From positions 1 to 50,310 of the forward strand of contig DATMFQ010000018.1 of NCBI GenBank assembly GCA_035556075.1: 50,310 nucleotides of DNA, in the 5' to 3' direction. How positions within the stretch are numbered: position 1 is the first letter of the stretch; each line of letters opens with the position of its first letter. A program made the position numbers and the translations under genes. This document shows positions 20,976 to 29,265 of this stretch, piece after piece. This stretch comes from 73-13 sp035556075. GTDB lineage: Bacteria > Actinomycetota > Actinomycetes > Actinomycetales > Microbacteriaceae. Below the pieces are notes generated by a model, which did no database searches, was not told the DNA's origin, and was given only the letters and a program-made list of their open reading frames with translations.

Positions 20976-23630
20976 TCAGTCCTCGCTCGAGACGTTGATG
21001 ATCCCCTGCGCACCGATCTCGGCATCGAGCATGAAGTGCGAAACAAACGGGTAGTGCCCGGCCTCCGGGAAGACGAGCTCGACGAAGCCGCCCTGCGCGG
21101 GCAGCAGCCCGAGTGCCTGCGAGCCCGTGGCCGCCTCGCGGTCGATGAGGTAGCGCCCCTCCGACCACACCGTGTCGAACTGGCCACCGACGATGTGGAA
21201 GCTCGACGGCCGCTCTATCCCCGCGTCGAGGACCCAGAAGCGCACTCGCTCGCCCACCTCCGCGGTGAGCGGCTCATGCGCGTACTGGCTCGCATGACCG
21301 TTGAAGGTGACGAGGTCCGGCCGGCGCGCCGCGATCTTGTCGACATCGACCTCGCCCCCGTCATGGTCGCCGAGGTAGTACTCGCCCTGCACGAGTACGT
21401 AGCTGCGGTCGACCGCGGGCAGATCATCCGGCTCGATGATGACCGCGCCGTACATGCCGTTCGCGATATGCGCGCTCATCGGCATCGTCGAGCAGTGATA
21501 CATCCAGATGCCGGCACGCTCCGCGGTGAACCGGTAGGTGAGCTGCTCGCCCGGCGCGATGGTCCGCATCGGACCGTCGGGGGCGAGCGCGCTGGCGTGG
21601 AAGTCGATCGAGTGCCCGATCGTGCCGTCATTGACGAGCGTCACCTCGAAGACGTCACCGACGCGCCCGTGCAGCACCGGCCCCGGCGCGGTGTCGCCGT
21701 ACGTCCACAGCGTCTGGGTCACGCCGGGCGCGACCTCGACGACGGTGTCACGCGCGGTGAGCGTCACGCGGTGCGTCGTCGGCCCGACGCTCGGCGGCAG
21801 CGGTGGGAGCACTGGATCGAACCGCCGGAATGCGGGCCCCGGCTCGGCCGTGAGATCGATGCCCGCCGTGGCGCTCGCAGTTGTGCCGTGGCCCGCATGG
21901 CCGCTCCCCGCATTCGTCTCCGTCGGTGCAGCACCCGTCGCGACGATCGTCATGACCATGCCCATCTGGCGGTGGCCGACGACGGAGCACCACCCGTCGA
22001 GGTCGTCAGTGATGACGCCGACATCGAGGGTCTCGGTCTCGCCGGGGGCGAGGCGCCCGCTCGTGACGCCGTTGGCGACGACGAGGTCGTGCACCATCGA
22101 GGCATCCGCATTCGTCAGTTCGATGATGAGTCGGGACCCGGCGGGGACCTCGATGACCTCCGGGGTGAAGCGCATATCGGCCGCCTCGACCTGCACCGTC
22201 ACCACCGGGGCATCCTCGTCGATGAGGGCTCCACCACCCCAGCCGAGCGAGGTCGGGTCGATCGCGGCACAGGCGGTGACGGTCAGCATGACGGCGACGA
22301 GGCCCGCGACCGCCTGCCCAGCACGGCGCCCGCGCGGCTGCTCGCCCTCCGGCGCGATCGGACCGTGCCGCCGCTCCTCGAGGATGGCCCCCTGGCGCTT
22401 CGCCCGCCGCTGCGCGCGCATTGCCGCGAACATGATCGGCAGGAAGCTCGCCATCGCGATGAGGTAGAGGATCGAGACGGCCACCCGGATAAGGCTCGAC
22501 ATGGGGAGGACGTAGACGACGAGCGCCGTGTTCGCCATCGCGACCCGCAGCGGACCGAGTCGGTCGAAGCCGGTCGTCCCGATGCGCACCGGGGTGGGAC
22601 CGCCGCCGAGCACGACCGGGGTGAGGTAGCTCAGCGCGCCGACGAGCACCTGTGCGGCGAACCCCGCGACGAGGAACGGCACGAGCGCATCAATGAGCGA
22701 GGCGACCCCGGCAACGCCCGAACCATCGAGGAATGCGATGGCCGTGCCGATCAGGAGCGCCGCGACACAGCCCGCCCACCACAGCAGCGCCATGCCGACC
22801 GAGAGTGCCGCGAAGCTCCGCGGCGGTGCCTGCCGCGCCGCCCGCCACAGCGACACCCCGATGACGATGAGGCCGGCGAGATACCCGGCCAGGCCGAGCG
22901 CGAGCACTGGCAGCAGCGCGAGCGTGGCGCCAAGGGCCGCGACGACGACCCCCGCCGCGAGCCAGGGGAGGGCCCGGACCGCCCCCGTCGGCGCGAACTC
23001 GTCGGCCCGCGTGCGCAGGATCGTCGGCCACAGTGTCACGACCGTACCGGCGACGGTGAGCCCGATCCACCCGAGGACGTTGATGAGCGCGTGGGCGAGG
23101 ACGAGCTGGGGCGCCGCATCGCCACTGGCGAGGAATGCGCCGAGTGCGGCCCCGACGGTGAGCAGTGCGGCAGCCACGACATAGTAGCGGACGCTGCGCC
23201 CGAAACGCCCCGGCAGGGATCGACGCGCCCGCCGAAGGAGGCTGGCCCCGTGCCAGATGACGGCGGTGATGAGGCTCGCGGCACCGATAAGGGTCACGGG
23301 CCACACCAGCGTGGGCACGCCAACGAGGACGAGCGCGGCGCCGCCGTTGGCGAGGATGAGCCGTGCGCTCTGTGCCCGCCGGTCCGCAACCGTCGCCGCC
23401 GTGCGCAGCAGCGCGAAGGTGAAGTACTGGCTCCACACCAGGATCGCGTGGGTGACCGCACCGAGCAGCAGCAGGTGGATCATGAGCCACCGCGGCATCG
23501 GCAGCTCCCGGTGCACGAGCGTCGCGATGACCGTCAGCAGGATCCAGATGACGGTCGGCAGGTCGCGTAGCGGCCAGAAGCCGCGGGCCGGTGCCTTCGT
23601 CTCGTCGCGGGGTCGCAGCGGGATCGTCAT
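20976..23630 (-). CDS. nirK: Copper nitrite reductase (NirK) with N-terminal membrane domain and internal cupredoxin
   Basis: 884 residues. Residues 1-405 are a polytopic membrane domain of about ten helices with conserved His (HLLLLGAVTHAILVWSQYF). Residues 441-458 repeat a lipoprotein-like signal (VMLTVTAC). Residues 474-566 are a cupredoxin with His514, Cys538, His543 and Met548. Residues 620-884 are a two-domain NirK: His673, Asp676, His678, His712-Cys713, His721, Met726, His812 and His865 match His95, Asp98, His100, His135-Cys136, His145, Met150, His255 and His306 of classic NirK. All type-1 and type-2 ligands and both catalytic residues are kept, so it should reduce nitrite to NO. The ATG at 23630 overlaps the upstream gene stop. 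Confidence 0.9.
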   Translation of the reverse strand: MTIPLRPRDETKAPARGFWPLRDLPTVIWILLTVIATLVHRELPMPRWLMIHLLLLGAVTHAILVWSQYFTFALLRTAATVADRRAQSARLILANGGAALVLVGVPTLVWPVTLIGAASLITAVIWHGASLLRRARRSLPGRFGRSVRYYVVAAALLTVGAALGAFLASGDAAPQLVLAHALINVLGWIGLTVAGTVVTLWPTILRTRADEFAPTGAVRALPWLAAGVVVAALGATLALLPVLALGLAGYLAGLIVIGVSLWRAARQAPPRSFAALSVGMALLWWAGCVAALLIGTAIAFLDGSGVAGVASLIDALVPFLVAGFAAQVLVGALSYLTPVVLGGGPTPVRIGTTGFDRLGPLRVAMANTALVVYVLPMSSLIRVAVSILYLIAMASFLPIMFAAMRAQRRAKRQGAILEERRHGPIAPEGEQPRGRRAGQAVAGLVAVMLTVTACAAIDPTSLGWGGGALIDEDAPVVTVQVEAADMRFTPEVIEVPAGSRLIIELTNADASMVHDLVVANGVTSGRLAPGETETLDVGVITDDLDGWCSVVGHRQMGMVMTIVATGAAPTETNAGSGHAGHGTTASATAGIDLTAEPGPAFRRFDPVLPPLPPSVGPTTHRVTLTARDTVVEVAPGVTQTLWTYGDTAPGPVLHGRVGDVFEVTLVNDGTIGHSIDFHASALAPDGPMRTIAPGEQLTYRFTAERAGIWMYHCSTMPMSAHIANGMYGAVIIEPDDLPAVDRSYVLVQGEYYLGDHDGGEVDVDKIAARRPDLVTFNGHASQYAHEPLTAEVGERVRFWVLDAGIERPSSFHIVGGQFDTVWSEGRYLIDREAATGSQALGLLPAQGGFVELVFPEAGHYPFVSHFMLDAEIGAQGIINVSSED

Positions 23631-24778
23631 GTCATCTCTCCGGCGGGTTGCGCAGCACGAACGGGACCGAGGAGGGCGCTCGTCAGCGCCGTGGCGGCGA
23701 AGAGCAGCAGCGCGACGACCCCGAGCAGACCGCCGAGCTGCCACGCCCACGAGAGCCCGAGGCTGTCGCCGAGCCACAATCGCACGACGAGCGCGAGCTG
23801 CAGCACCGAGATGGGTGCCCAGAATGCGGGGCGATACGGCAGCTCGATGCGCAGCACCGCAGGGAGGATCGTCGAGGCGTGCGCCATGATCATCGAGAAG
23901 GTGTACCCGAGGAAGACGGCGTGGATGACGGCGTCATAGGTGCCGCGCGTCGTCGGCTCACCAAAGAGGAGGGCGACCCCGGCGACCGCCAGCCAGAGGT
24001 AGCCGGCGAGGATGCAGGCTGCCATGTAGCGGCTCACCCCGCCCGCCTTGATCGTGTGCCGCGCGACGTCGTGGGTGACGAGCCAGCCTGTCAGGGTCAG
24101 GAGCACGAGGCCGAGCAGGATCGCCCCGGCATTCGGCAGCACGAGCCCGACGAGGAGCGCGCCGCTCAGCGCCCAGGCGTGGGCCAAGAGCAGCGTGCCG
24201 GCGCGGGGACCCATCGTGATGCGGGCGAGCTCGACCCGCTCGGCGGCGATCGTCAGGACGAGGAAGCCGATGGGCCAGGGGATGACCCGCTGCATCGATT
24301 CCTGGCCCAGCCAGATGATCGCGGCCCCGGCGGCGAGGGCCGCGCCGAGCAGCTGCGTCAGCTGGGTCGCGTCGTACTGGCGACGCCACAGCGGGACATA
24401 GACGAGGGCGAGCGCGGCGGCGCCGGCGACGAGCAGGCTCTTGCCGACGATGAGCGGCACGGGGGTGACCACGAGGAGGATTCCGCCGAGACCGAGCAGC
24501 GCCGGCGCCGCGAAGCCGACCCAGTGCCCGAGCGCGGTTGCCCGCTCGAGCGAGATGAGCGTGCCGACGAAGCCGAGCGCCAGCAGCATCCCGTGTACCT
24601 GGGGCAGCCGTGCGGCATCGATCGGCGCGGGCAGGCCGAGCAGCAGGAGACCGGCGTCGAGACCAGCGAGCAGGGCGACGGCAGCGGGAAGGAGCCAGCC
24701 GAGCCGCCACGAGGGACCGCGCCGAGTGATCCCCGTGCGTCGCCCAACGACCTGGTCACCCGCAGGACCTCGCGTCAC
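23627..24778 (-). CDS. NnrS-like polytopic membrane protein
   Basis: 383 residues with about twelve hydrophobic helices. Conserved histidine blocks QVHGMLLALGFVGTLISLERA and VIHAVFLGYTFSMIMAHAS resemble NnrS, a haem-copper membrane protein linked to nitric oxide tolerance in denitrifiers. Identification is by motif pattern only. It starts with GTG at 24778 behind GGTGAGG and overlaps nirK by ATGA, so the two are translationally coupled. Position directly before nirK supports a role in handling NO or in supplying electrons or cofactors to NirK. Confidence 0.65.
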   Translation of the reverse strand: MTRGPAGDQVVGRRTGITRRGPSWRLGWLLPAAVALLAGLDAGLLLLGLPAPIDAARLPQVHGMLLALGFVGTLISLERATALGHWVGFAAPALLGLGGILLVVTPVPLIVGKSLLVAGAAALALVYVPLWRRQYDATQLTQLLGAALAAGAAIIWLGQESMQRVIPWPIGFLVLTIAAERVELARITMGPRAGTLLLAHAWALSGALLVGLVLPNAGAILLGLVLLTLTGWLVTHDVARHTIKAGGVSRYMAACILAGYLWLAVAGVALLFGEPTTRGTYDAVIHAVFLGYTFSMIMAHASTILPAVLRIELPYRPAFWAPISVLQLALVVRLWLGDSLGLSWAWQLGGLLGVVALLLFAATALTSALLGPVRAAQPAGEMT

Positions 24779-24796
24779 GTCGCCTCACCCTTGTCC

Positions 24797-24802
24797 AGCC
24801 TA
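24797..24802 (-). promoter_or_regulatory. -10 box of the NnrS-like/nirK operon
   Basis: Minus-strand TAGGCT, giving a start near 24790 and a leader of about 12 nt that carries GGTGAGG. Confidence 0.5.
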
Positions 24803-24854
24803 CTCCGGGCGCTGAGCACGCACCGAGACATCCGGAAGCCCCCCCGGTCGGGGG

Positions 24855-24865
24855 ACAAGTCTTGT
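24855..24865. promoter_or_regulatory. Palindrome upstream of the nirK operon promoter
   Basis: ACAAGTCTTGT, symmetric around the central T and about 55 bp before the -10 box. It does not match the FNR consensus. A possible regulator site. Confidence 0.3.
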
Positions 24866-24990
24866 GTCATACCGCCGGGAACTCTCTGTCCAGCGCGCTG
24901 GCGCAGGACGATGAGCCAGCTGGGGACGGACTGCTCGGCAACCTGGCCGAGTCCATCCCCGCGTTGACCGAGGTGACCGAGGATGCCGCG

Positions 24991-25161
24991 TCAGCCGTGC
25001 AAGCGACGAATGCGGCGGTCGCCCCCGAGCTCCTGGGGCGCGCGGCGCTCCAGACCGGTCACCCCGCGATCGAGCCACCGGTCGCCGACGTATCCGTCGC
25101 AACGCATGCAGATGCCCGCCGGGTCGGTCCCAGCGGCCGGCAGCCAGATCGCGGCGCCCAC
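24991..25161 (-). pseudogene. Possible truncated DUF2127-type zinc-ribbon remnant
   Basis: A minus-strand frame of 56 codons from GTG 25161 with about 85 percent G/C at third positions, unlike the other frames here. The peptide contains TDPAGICMRCDGYVGDRWLD, which resembles the CxxC zinc-ribbon that precedes the membrane part of DUF2127 proteins. It stops shortly after, and no membrane segments follow in any frame, so it looks like the broken N-terminal end of such a gene. It could instead be an intact small zinc protein. The assignment is tentative. Confidence 0.35.
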
Positions 25162-25206
25162 GGTCCGGCCGCGAGCGCGGCCACTATCGCGTGTGCGCGC
25201 GCTGCG

Positions 25207-25212
25207 GTAGCT
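25207..25212 (+). promoter_or_regulatory. Possible -10 box of the 25250 membrane-protein gene
   Basis: TAGCTT fits TAnnnT. The leader would be about 30 nt and contain AAGGAG. Confidence 0.4.
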
Positions 25213-25249
25213 TTCGGGTGCACGCTACGTCCGCGTGGAAGGAGATCCC

Positions 25250-26623
25250 GTGGTCAGATCCGCCGCCGCGGCACCCAACCCGGATCCGAGGACGGCGGCG
25301 CTTGCCGAGCGGGTCGCGCAGCTCGAAGCGGCGAATGCGCGACTGCAGGCCGCGGCTGTGGCGACCCCGAGCGCTCCGCGCCCCCGGCGCCGCATCCCGT
25401 GGCGCTCCATCGGGTCCGCCGCACTCATCACGATCGCGGCCGTCCTCGTGCCGGTCTCGATCGTCGCCAGCTGGGCGAGGGCCGAGCTCGTCGACGAGGC
25501 GACATTCGTGGCGACCTTTGCGCCGCTCGCGGCAGATCCCGCGATCCAGCAGGCGGTCACCGATGCGGCGATCACGGCGATCGAGGCGCAGCTCGATCTC
25601 GGTGCGACCACCGACGCGCTCTTCGACGGGATCGGGGCGCTCGGCCTGCCCCCATCGGCCGAGGCGGCGCTTGGTCTCCTCCGTGAGCCCGCGGCAAAGG
25701 GGTTGCACTCGCTGCTGCGCTCCGGGGTCGAGCAGTTCGTCCAGTCGGAGCTCTTTGCCCAGGTGTGGACGGTCGCCCTGCAGACGAGCCACCGGGCGCT
25801 CGTCGCGACCGTCGCCGGGCCGTCGCCCGACAGCGCGATCGTCATCGACCGCTCGGGGCAGATTGTGCTGCAGCTCGGGCCCATCGTCGAGCAGATCAGC
25901 CAGCATCTCGCCGACAACGGCTTCCCGCTCACCTCGCTCATCCCATCGATCGACGCGTCGATCGTCGTCGCGCAGAGCGACGCACTCGCACTCATCGGGA
26001 CCGTCCACGCAGTCACGACGGCGGTCGGCACCTGGGTGCCGATCTTCGCCCTCGTCCTGCTCCTCACCGGCATCCTCGTGGCGCGCCGCCGCCGCGTCGC
26101 GATTGTCGGCGCGGCGATCGGCGTCGCGATCGCTGCGGGAGCGTTCCTTGTCGCCGCCATGGTCGGTGCAGCGTTCGCGGTATCCGAGGGGGTGCGCGTC
26201 GGCCTCCCCGGCGCTGCCGTCGCCACCATCGTCGATCAGTTGCTCCGCGGCATGCGGGAGAGCGCGGCGGACCTGCTGCTCATCGGCGTGCTCACGGCGA
26301 CGCTCGCCCTGCTGCTCGGCAGTGCGCGGCTGCGCACCGCATTCCTCGGCATGAATGCGCGGCTCGCGTCCGTCATTGGTGTCCCGGCTTGGCGGGATGC
26401 CGGCTGGGTGCGGTTCCTCGTCGGGCAGCGTGCGCTCGTCTACGCCGTGCTCATCGTCGTGCCGCTGCTGCTCGTCTGGTTCCTGCCGCTGCGGTGGCCC
26501 GGCATCGTGCTCATCGCGATTGTGGCGCTCGTGGCCTGGTGGCTCGTCGCGGTCGTGCGTGTCGGCGCCGCCCCCGGTGCGGCGGGGCCAGCGGTTGCCG
26601 CCGACGGGGCCGTGGGAGCCTGA
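25250..26623 (+). CDS. Membrane protein with N-terminal coiled coil (function unknown)
   Basis: 457 residues. A short coiled coil (AALAERVAQLEAANARLQA) precedes a first membrane helix (about residues 55-75). A large extracytoplasmic region of about 190 residues follows, then four or five C-terminal helices (VPIFALVLLLTGILVARRRR onward). The layout resembles an actinobacterial hypothetical integral membrane family, but I recognise no named domain. I chose GTG 25250 because AAGGAG is 5 nt upstream; a GTG at 25235 would overlap that ribosome site. It converges with the GAPDH gene with one base between stops. Confidence 0.75.
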   Translation: MVRSAAAAPNPDPRTAALAERVAQLEAANARLQAAAVATPSAPRPRRRIPWRSIGSAALITIAAVLVPVSIVASWARAELVDEATFVATFAPLAADPAIQQAVTDAAITAIEAQLDLGATTDALFDGIGALGLPPSAEAALGLLREPAAKGLHSLLRSGVEQFVQSELFAQVWTVALQTSHRALVATVAGPSPDSAIVIDRSGQIVLQLGPIVEQISQHLADNGFPLTSLIPSIDASIVVAQSDALALIGTVHAVTTAVGTWVPIFALVLLLTGILVARRRRVAIVGAAIGVAIAAGAFLVAAMVGAAFAVSEGVRVGLPGAAVATIVDQLLRGMRESAADLLLIGVLTATLALLLGSARLRTAFLGMNARLASVIGVPAWRDAGWVRFLVGQRALVYAVLIVVPLLLVWFLPLRWPGIVLIAIVALVAWWLVAVVRVGAAPGAAGPAVAADGAVGA

Positions 26624-26624
26624 G

Positions 26625-28043
26625 TCAGTCGGCCGCGGCGCGGACCTGCTCGGCCATCGCCTCGGCGACTCGGACGACCTGGGTCGAGTAGCCGTACTCG
26701 TTGTCGTACCAGACGTAGAGCACGAGGCTGTGGTCGTTCGCGATCGTCGCGAGCCCGTCGACGATGCCAGCGCGGTTGTTGCCGACGAAGTCGGTGGAGA
26801 CGACCTCGGGTGACTCGACGAAGCCGACCTGTGCGCGCAGATCGCCGTGGAGCGAGGTCTCGCGGAGCAGGTCGTTGACGCGCTCACGGTCGACCGCCTG
26901 GTCGAGCTGCAGGTTGAGGATCGCCATCGAGACATTGGGCGTGGGGACGCGGATCGCATTGCCGGTCAGCTTGCCGGCGAGCTCGGGGAGCGCCTTCGCG
27001 ACGGCGGTCGCGGCCCCCGTCTCCGTGATGACCATGTTGAGCGCCGCGGCGCGACCACGGCGGTCACCCTTGTGCAGGTTGTCGATGAGGTTCTGGTCGT
27101 TCGTGTACGCGTGGACGGTCTCGACATGGCCGTGGCGGATGCCGTACGCGTCGTCGAGCACCTTGAGGACGGGCGTGATCGCATTCGTCGTGCAGCTCGC
27201 GGCCGTGATGATCGGTGCGTCGGGGGTGATCGCGGCGGTGTTGATGCCGTACACGACGTTCGGCAGCGCGCCCTTGCCCGGGGCGGTGAGCAGCACGCGC
27301 GCGACGCCCTTCGACTTGAGGTGCTGCCCGAGGCCCTCCGCATCGCGCCAGCGGCCGGTGTTGTCGATGACGATCGCATCCGTGATGCCGTAGGCGGTGT
27401 AGTCGACATCCGCCGGGTCGCTGGAGGAGATGACCTGGATCACGGTGCCGTTCGCGGTGATCGTGTTCGCGTCGGTGTCGACGTCGATCGTGCCGTCGAA
27501 GGCGCCGTGGACGGAGTCGAGGCGGAGCAGGCTCGCGCGCTTCTCGAGATCGTTCGGGATGGACTGCCGCACGACGATCGCACGCAGGCGCAGACCCGAG
27601 CTGCGGCCGACGTGGCCGATGAGGATGCGCGCGACGAGGCGGCCGATCCGGCCGAAGCCGTACAGCACGACGTCCGTCGGCTCCCGGCGGCCCCAACTCG
27701 GCAGCGCCCGGAGCACATCGCGGAGCTCGTCGTCGGTGACCTCCTGCCCCGCGAGCCCGTCGAGCAGGTCGCCGAGGTCGATCGAGAGGCCCTCGAGCCC
27801 CAGTTCCTCGACGAGTTGCAGCACACGCAGCGCCTGCGTCGGGTCGACCGTGACACCCTGCAGCTGCTGACCGGCGCGCAGCGCGCGCATGAGCTGCGTG
27901 GCGGAGCGGTTCGCCATCTTGCGGCCGTAGACGTGGGGGATGACACCGCGGTCGCGGGTCAACCGTCCGATGAGCGGGATCGCCTCCTCAGCGAGTGCGA
28001 TCTTGTGGTCCCAGTCGGCGTGATCCTGCTGCATGTCCCTCAT
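26625..28043 (-). CDS. gapB: Long-form glyceraldehyde-3-phosphate dehydrogenase (GapB-like)
   Basis: 472 residues. About 125 extra N-terminal residues precede the usual GAPDH fold, which begins DVVLYGFGRIGRLVARIL. The catalytic cysteine motif is AASCTTNAITPVLKVLDD, followed by VETVHAYTNDQNLIDNL and the C-terminal YDNEYGYSTQVVRV. The length matches the about 480-residue GapB class known in Corynebacterium, which is linked to gluconeogenesis and NADP use. The coenzyme here is inferred. There is no pgk or tpi next to it, unlike glycolytic gapA. The start may be ATG 28043 or ATG 28034. Neither has a good ribosome site, though GAGGG lies close before the second. Confidence 0.85.
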   Translation of the reverse strand: MRDMQQDHADWDHKIALAEEAIPLIGRLTRDRGVIPHVYGRKMANRSATQLMRALRAGQQLQGVTVDPTQALRVLQLVEELGLEGLSIDLGDLLDGLAGQEVTDDELRDVLRALPSWGRREPTDVVLYGFGRIGRLVARILIGHVGRSSGLRLRAIVVRQSIPNDLEKRASLLRLDSVHGAFDGTIDVDTDANTITANGTVIQVISSSDPADVDYTAYGITDAIVIDNTGRWRDAEGLGQHLKSKGVARVLLTAPGKGALPNVVYGINTAAITPDAPIITAASCTTNAITPVLKVLDDAYGIRHGHVETVHAYTNDQNLIDNLHKGDRRGRAAALNMVITETGAATAVAKALPELAGKLTGNAIRVPTPNVSMAILNLQLDQAVDRERVNDLLRETSLHGDLRAQVGFVESPEVVSTDFVGNNRAGIVDGLATIANDHSLVLYVWYDNEYGYSTQVVRVAEAMAEQVRAAAD

Positions 28044-28115
28044 CAATCCCGAATGCGGTGGCCCACCCATTCTTCCACCGATTCGTGCCGTCGCTGCATC
28101 CGCCGCCCGGCCTCG

Positions 28116-28193
28116 CCCGCCGAAGGTGCGCCGAAGTGCCGACGGTGCGTGTCCGACGTCGCACCCTCGGCACGTGGACCCACCTTCGGCGGG
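28116..28193. repeat. 78-bp imperfect inverted repeat between gapB-like and pirin genes
   Basis: Outer arms CCCGCCGAAGGTG at 28116-28128 and CACCTTCGGCGGG at 28181-28193 are perfect. Inner arms at 28136-28149 and 28160-28173 pair 13 of 14. They are separated by a symmetric 7/7 internal loop and a 10-nt terminal loop. It lies in the divergent promoter region just before the pirin -10 box. Confidence 0.75.
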
Positions 28194-28202
28194 GTGGGGC
28201 GG

Positions 28203-28208
28203 TAGCGT
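28203..28208 (+). promoter_or_regulatory. -10 box of the leaderless pirin gene
   Basis: TAGCGT, 7 nt before ATG 28216, with no Shine-Dalgarno sequence. Confidence 0.6.
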
Positions 28209-28215
28209 GACAGGC

Positions 28216-29205
28216 ATGAGCACCCTCGAGCGGGACCCGAGCGAGATCGAGCTGCGCTGCCTCGAGCTGCCCGGGCCGGTCACCCGGGTCATCGCGGAGC
28301 GGCGGGTGCCGCTCGGCGGGCCGCGGGGCATGATCGTCACGCGGACCATTCCTGAGCGCAGCCTGCCGACGGTCGGTCCGTGGTGCTTCTTCGACGAGGC
28401 TGGGCCGGTCGAGCATCTCTCGCGATTGCTGCCGCATCCTCACATCGGCCTGCAGACCGTCTCCTGGCTCGTCGAGGGCGCGATCGTCCACCGCGACACG
28501 ACCGGCGCGGCGGCGACCATCCTGCCGGGACAGCTCAACGTCATGACGAGCGGCCGGGGCATCGTCCACTCCGAGTTCACGCCCGGCGAGGAGGCGCTGC
28601 GCACGCACCTCCTCCAGTTGTGGATCGCACTGCCGGAATCGGCACGGTGGCAGGCACCGCACTTCGAGCAGCACAGCGACCTGCCGACCGCGGTGGGTGC
28701 GGGCTGGTCCGCGACGGTCCTCTTCGGTGAATTCGCCGGGGCCGTCTCGCCGGCCGCGCACTACTCGCCGATCGTCGGCGCCGAGGTGCGCATCAACGCG
28801 GGGGCGACGGCGCGGTTGGCCCTGCGTCCCGACTTCGAGCACGCGGTCCTTGCCGCACGCGGAGCGATCCAGGTCGATGGGCAGACGCTCGGCAGCGGAC
28901 CGCTCCTCTACCTCGGCGGCGGCCGCGAGGAGCTCGACATCACGGCTGGCGCCGACGGTGCGACCGTCATGCTCATCGGCGGTGAACCGCTCGGTGAGGA
29001 CCTCGTCATGTGGTGGAACTTCGTCGGCCGCAGCCACGACGAGATCCGCGAGGCGAGGGACGACTGGGAGGACGACACCCGGCGCGAGACCCGGTACGGA
29101 CCCGCGATCGACATCCACGAGGGCGCCCGCATCCCCGCCCCGCCGCTGCCCAACGTCCGACTCACCCCGCGCATTCGTCGACCAGAACCGGGTACGATCG
29201 CCTGA
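28216..29205 (+). CDS. Pirin-family bicupin protein
   Basis: 329 residues of the pirin family, double-cupin metalloproteins, some with quercetinase activity. The N-terminal cupin holds the metal ligands: LLPHPHIGLQTVSWLVEGAIVHRD (two His) and TSGRGIVHSEFT (His), with a glutamate expected later. The second cupin runs from about residue 175 and includes FEHAVLAARGAIQVDG. A C-terminal extension (REARDDWEDDTRRETR) is also common in the family. It is leaderless from TAGCGT at 28203. In-frame codons upstream run through the inverted repeat and are not real coding. The substrate is unknown. Confidence 0.88.
   Translation: MSTLERDPSEIELRCLELPGPVTRVIAERRVPLGGPRGMIVTRTIPERSLPTVGPWCFFDEAGPVEHLSRLLPHPHIGLQTVSWLVEGAIVHRDTTGAAATILPGQLNVMTSGRGIVHSEFTPGEEALRTHLLQLWIALPESARWQAPHFEQHSDLPTAVGAGWSATVLFGEFAGAVSPAAHYSPIVGAEVRINAGATARLALRPDFEHAVLAARGAIQVDGQTLGSGPLLYLGGGREELDITAGADGATVMLIGGEPLGEDLVMWWNFVGRSHDEIREARDDWEDDTRRETRYGPAIDIHEGARIPAPPLPNVRLTPRIRRPEPGTIA
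29193..29198 (+). promoter_or_regulatory. Possible -10 box of the GNAT-AAA+ gene
   Basis: TACGAT inside the last codons of the pirin gene. The leader would be about 60 nt. Confidence 0.3.
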
Positions 29206-29265
29206 CCCCCGTTCCTCGCGGCCACAAGCCTCGCTCGTTTTCCACGACCCGCAAAGGCTCCCCGC

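Larger units (their letters stand above)
24779..25249. other. Intergenic stretch between the nirK operon and the 25250 membrane gene
   Basis: About 470 bp with no complete recognisable gene. It contains the nirK-operon promoter (24797-24802), a short palindrome (24855-24865), a minus-strand coding-like remnant (24991-25161) and the promoter at 25207. The plus frame through here has no recognisable domain. Confidence 0.6.

Noticed and set aside
21036..23570. Long plus-strand open frame (about 844 codons) opposite nirK
   Set aside because: Low-complexity Arg/Asp/Glu/His composition and no recognisable domain. nirK on the other strand has every active-site residue.
23631..23777. Upstream start for nirK
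   Set aside because: It would overlap the NnrS-like gene by about 150 bp with an Arg-rich, non-conserved extension. ATG 23630 gives the common ATGA coupling.
24862..25686. Plus-strand open frame through the intergenic region into the membrane-protein gene
   Set aside because: No recognisable domain, and its second half lies out of frame within a better-supported gene.
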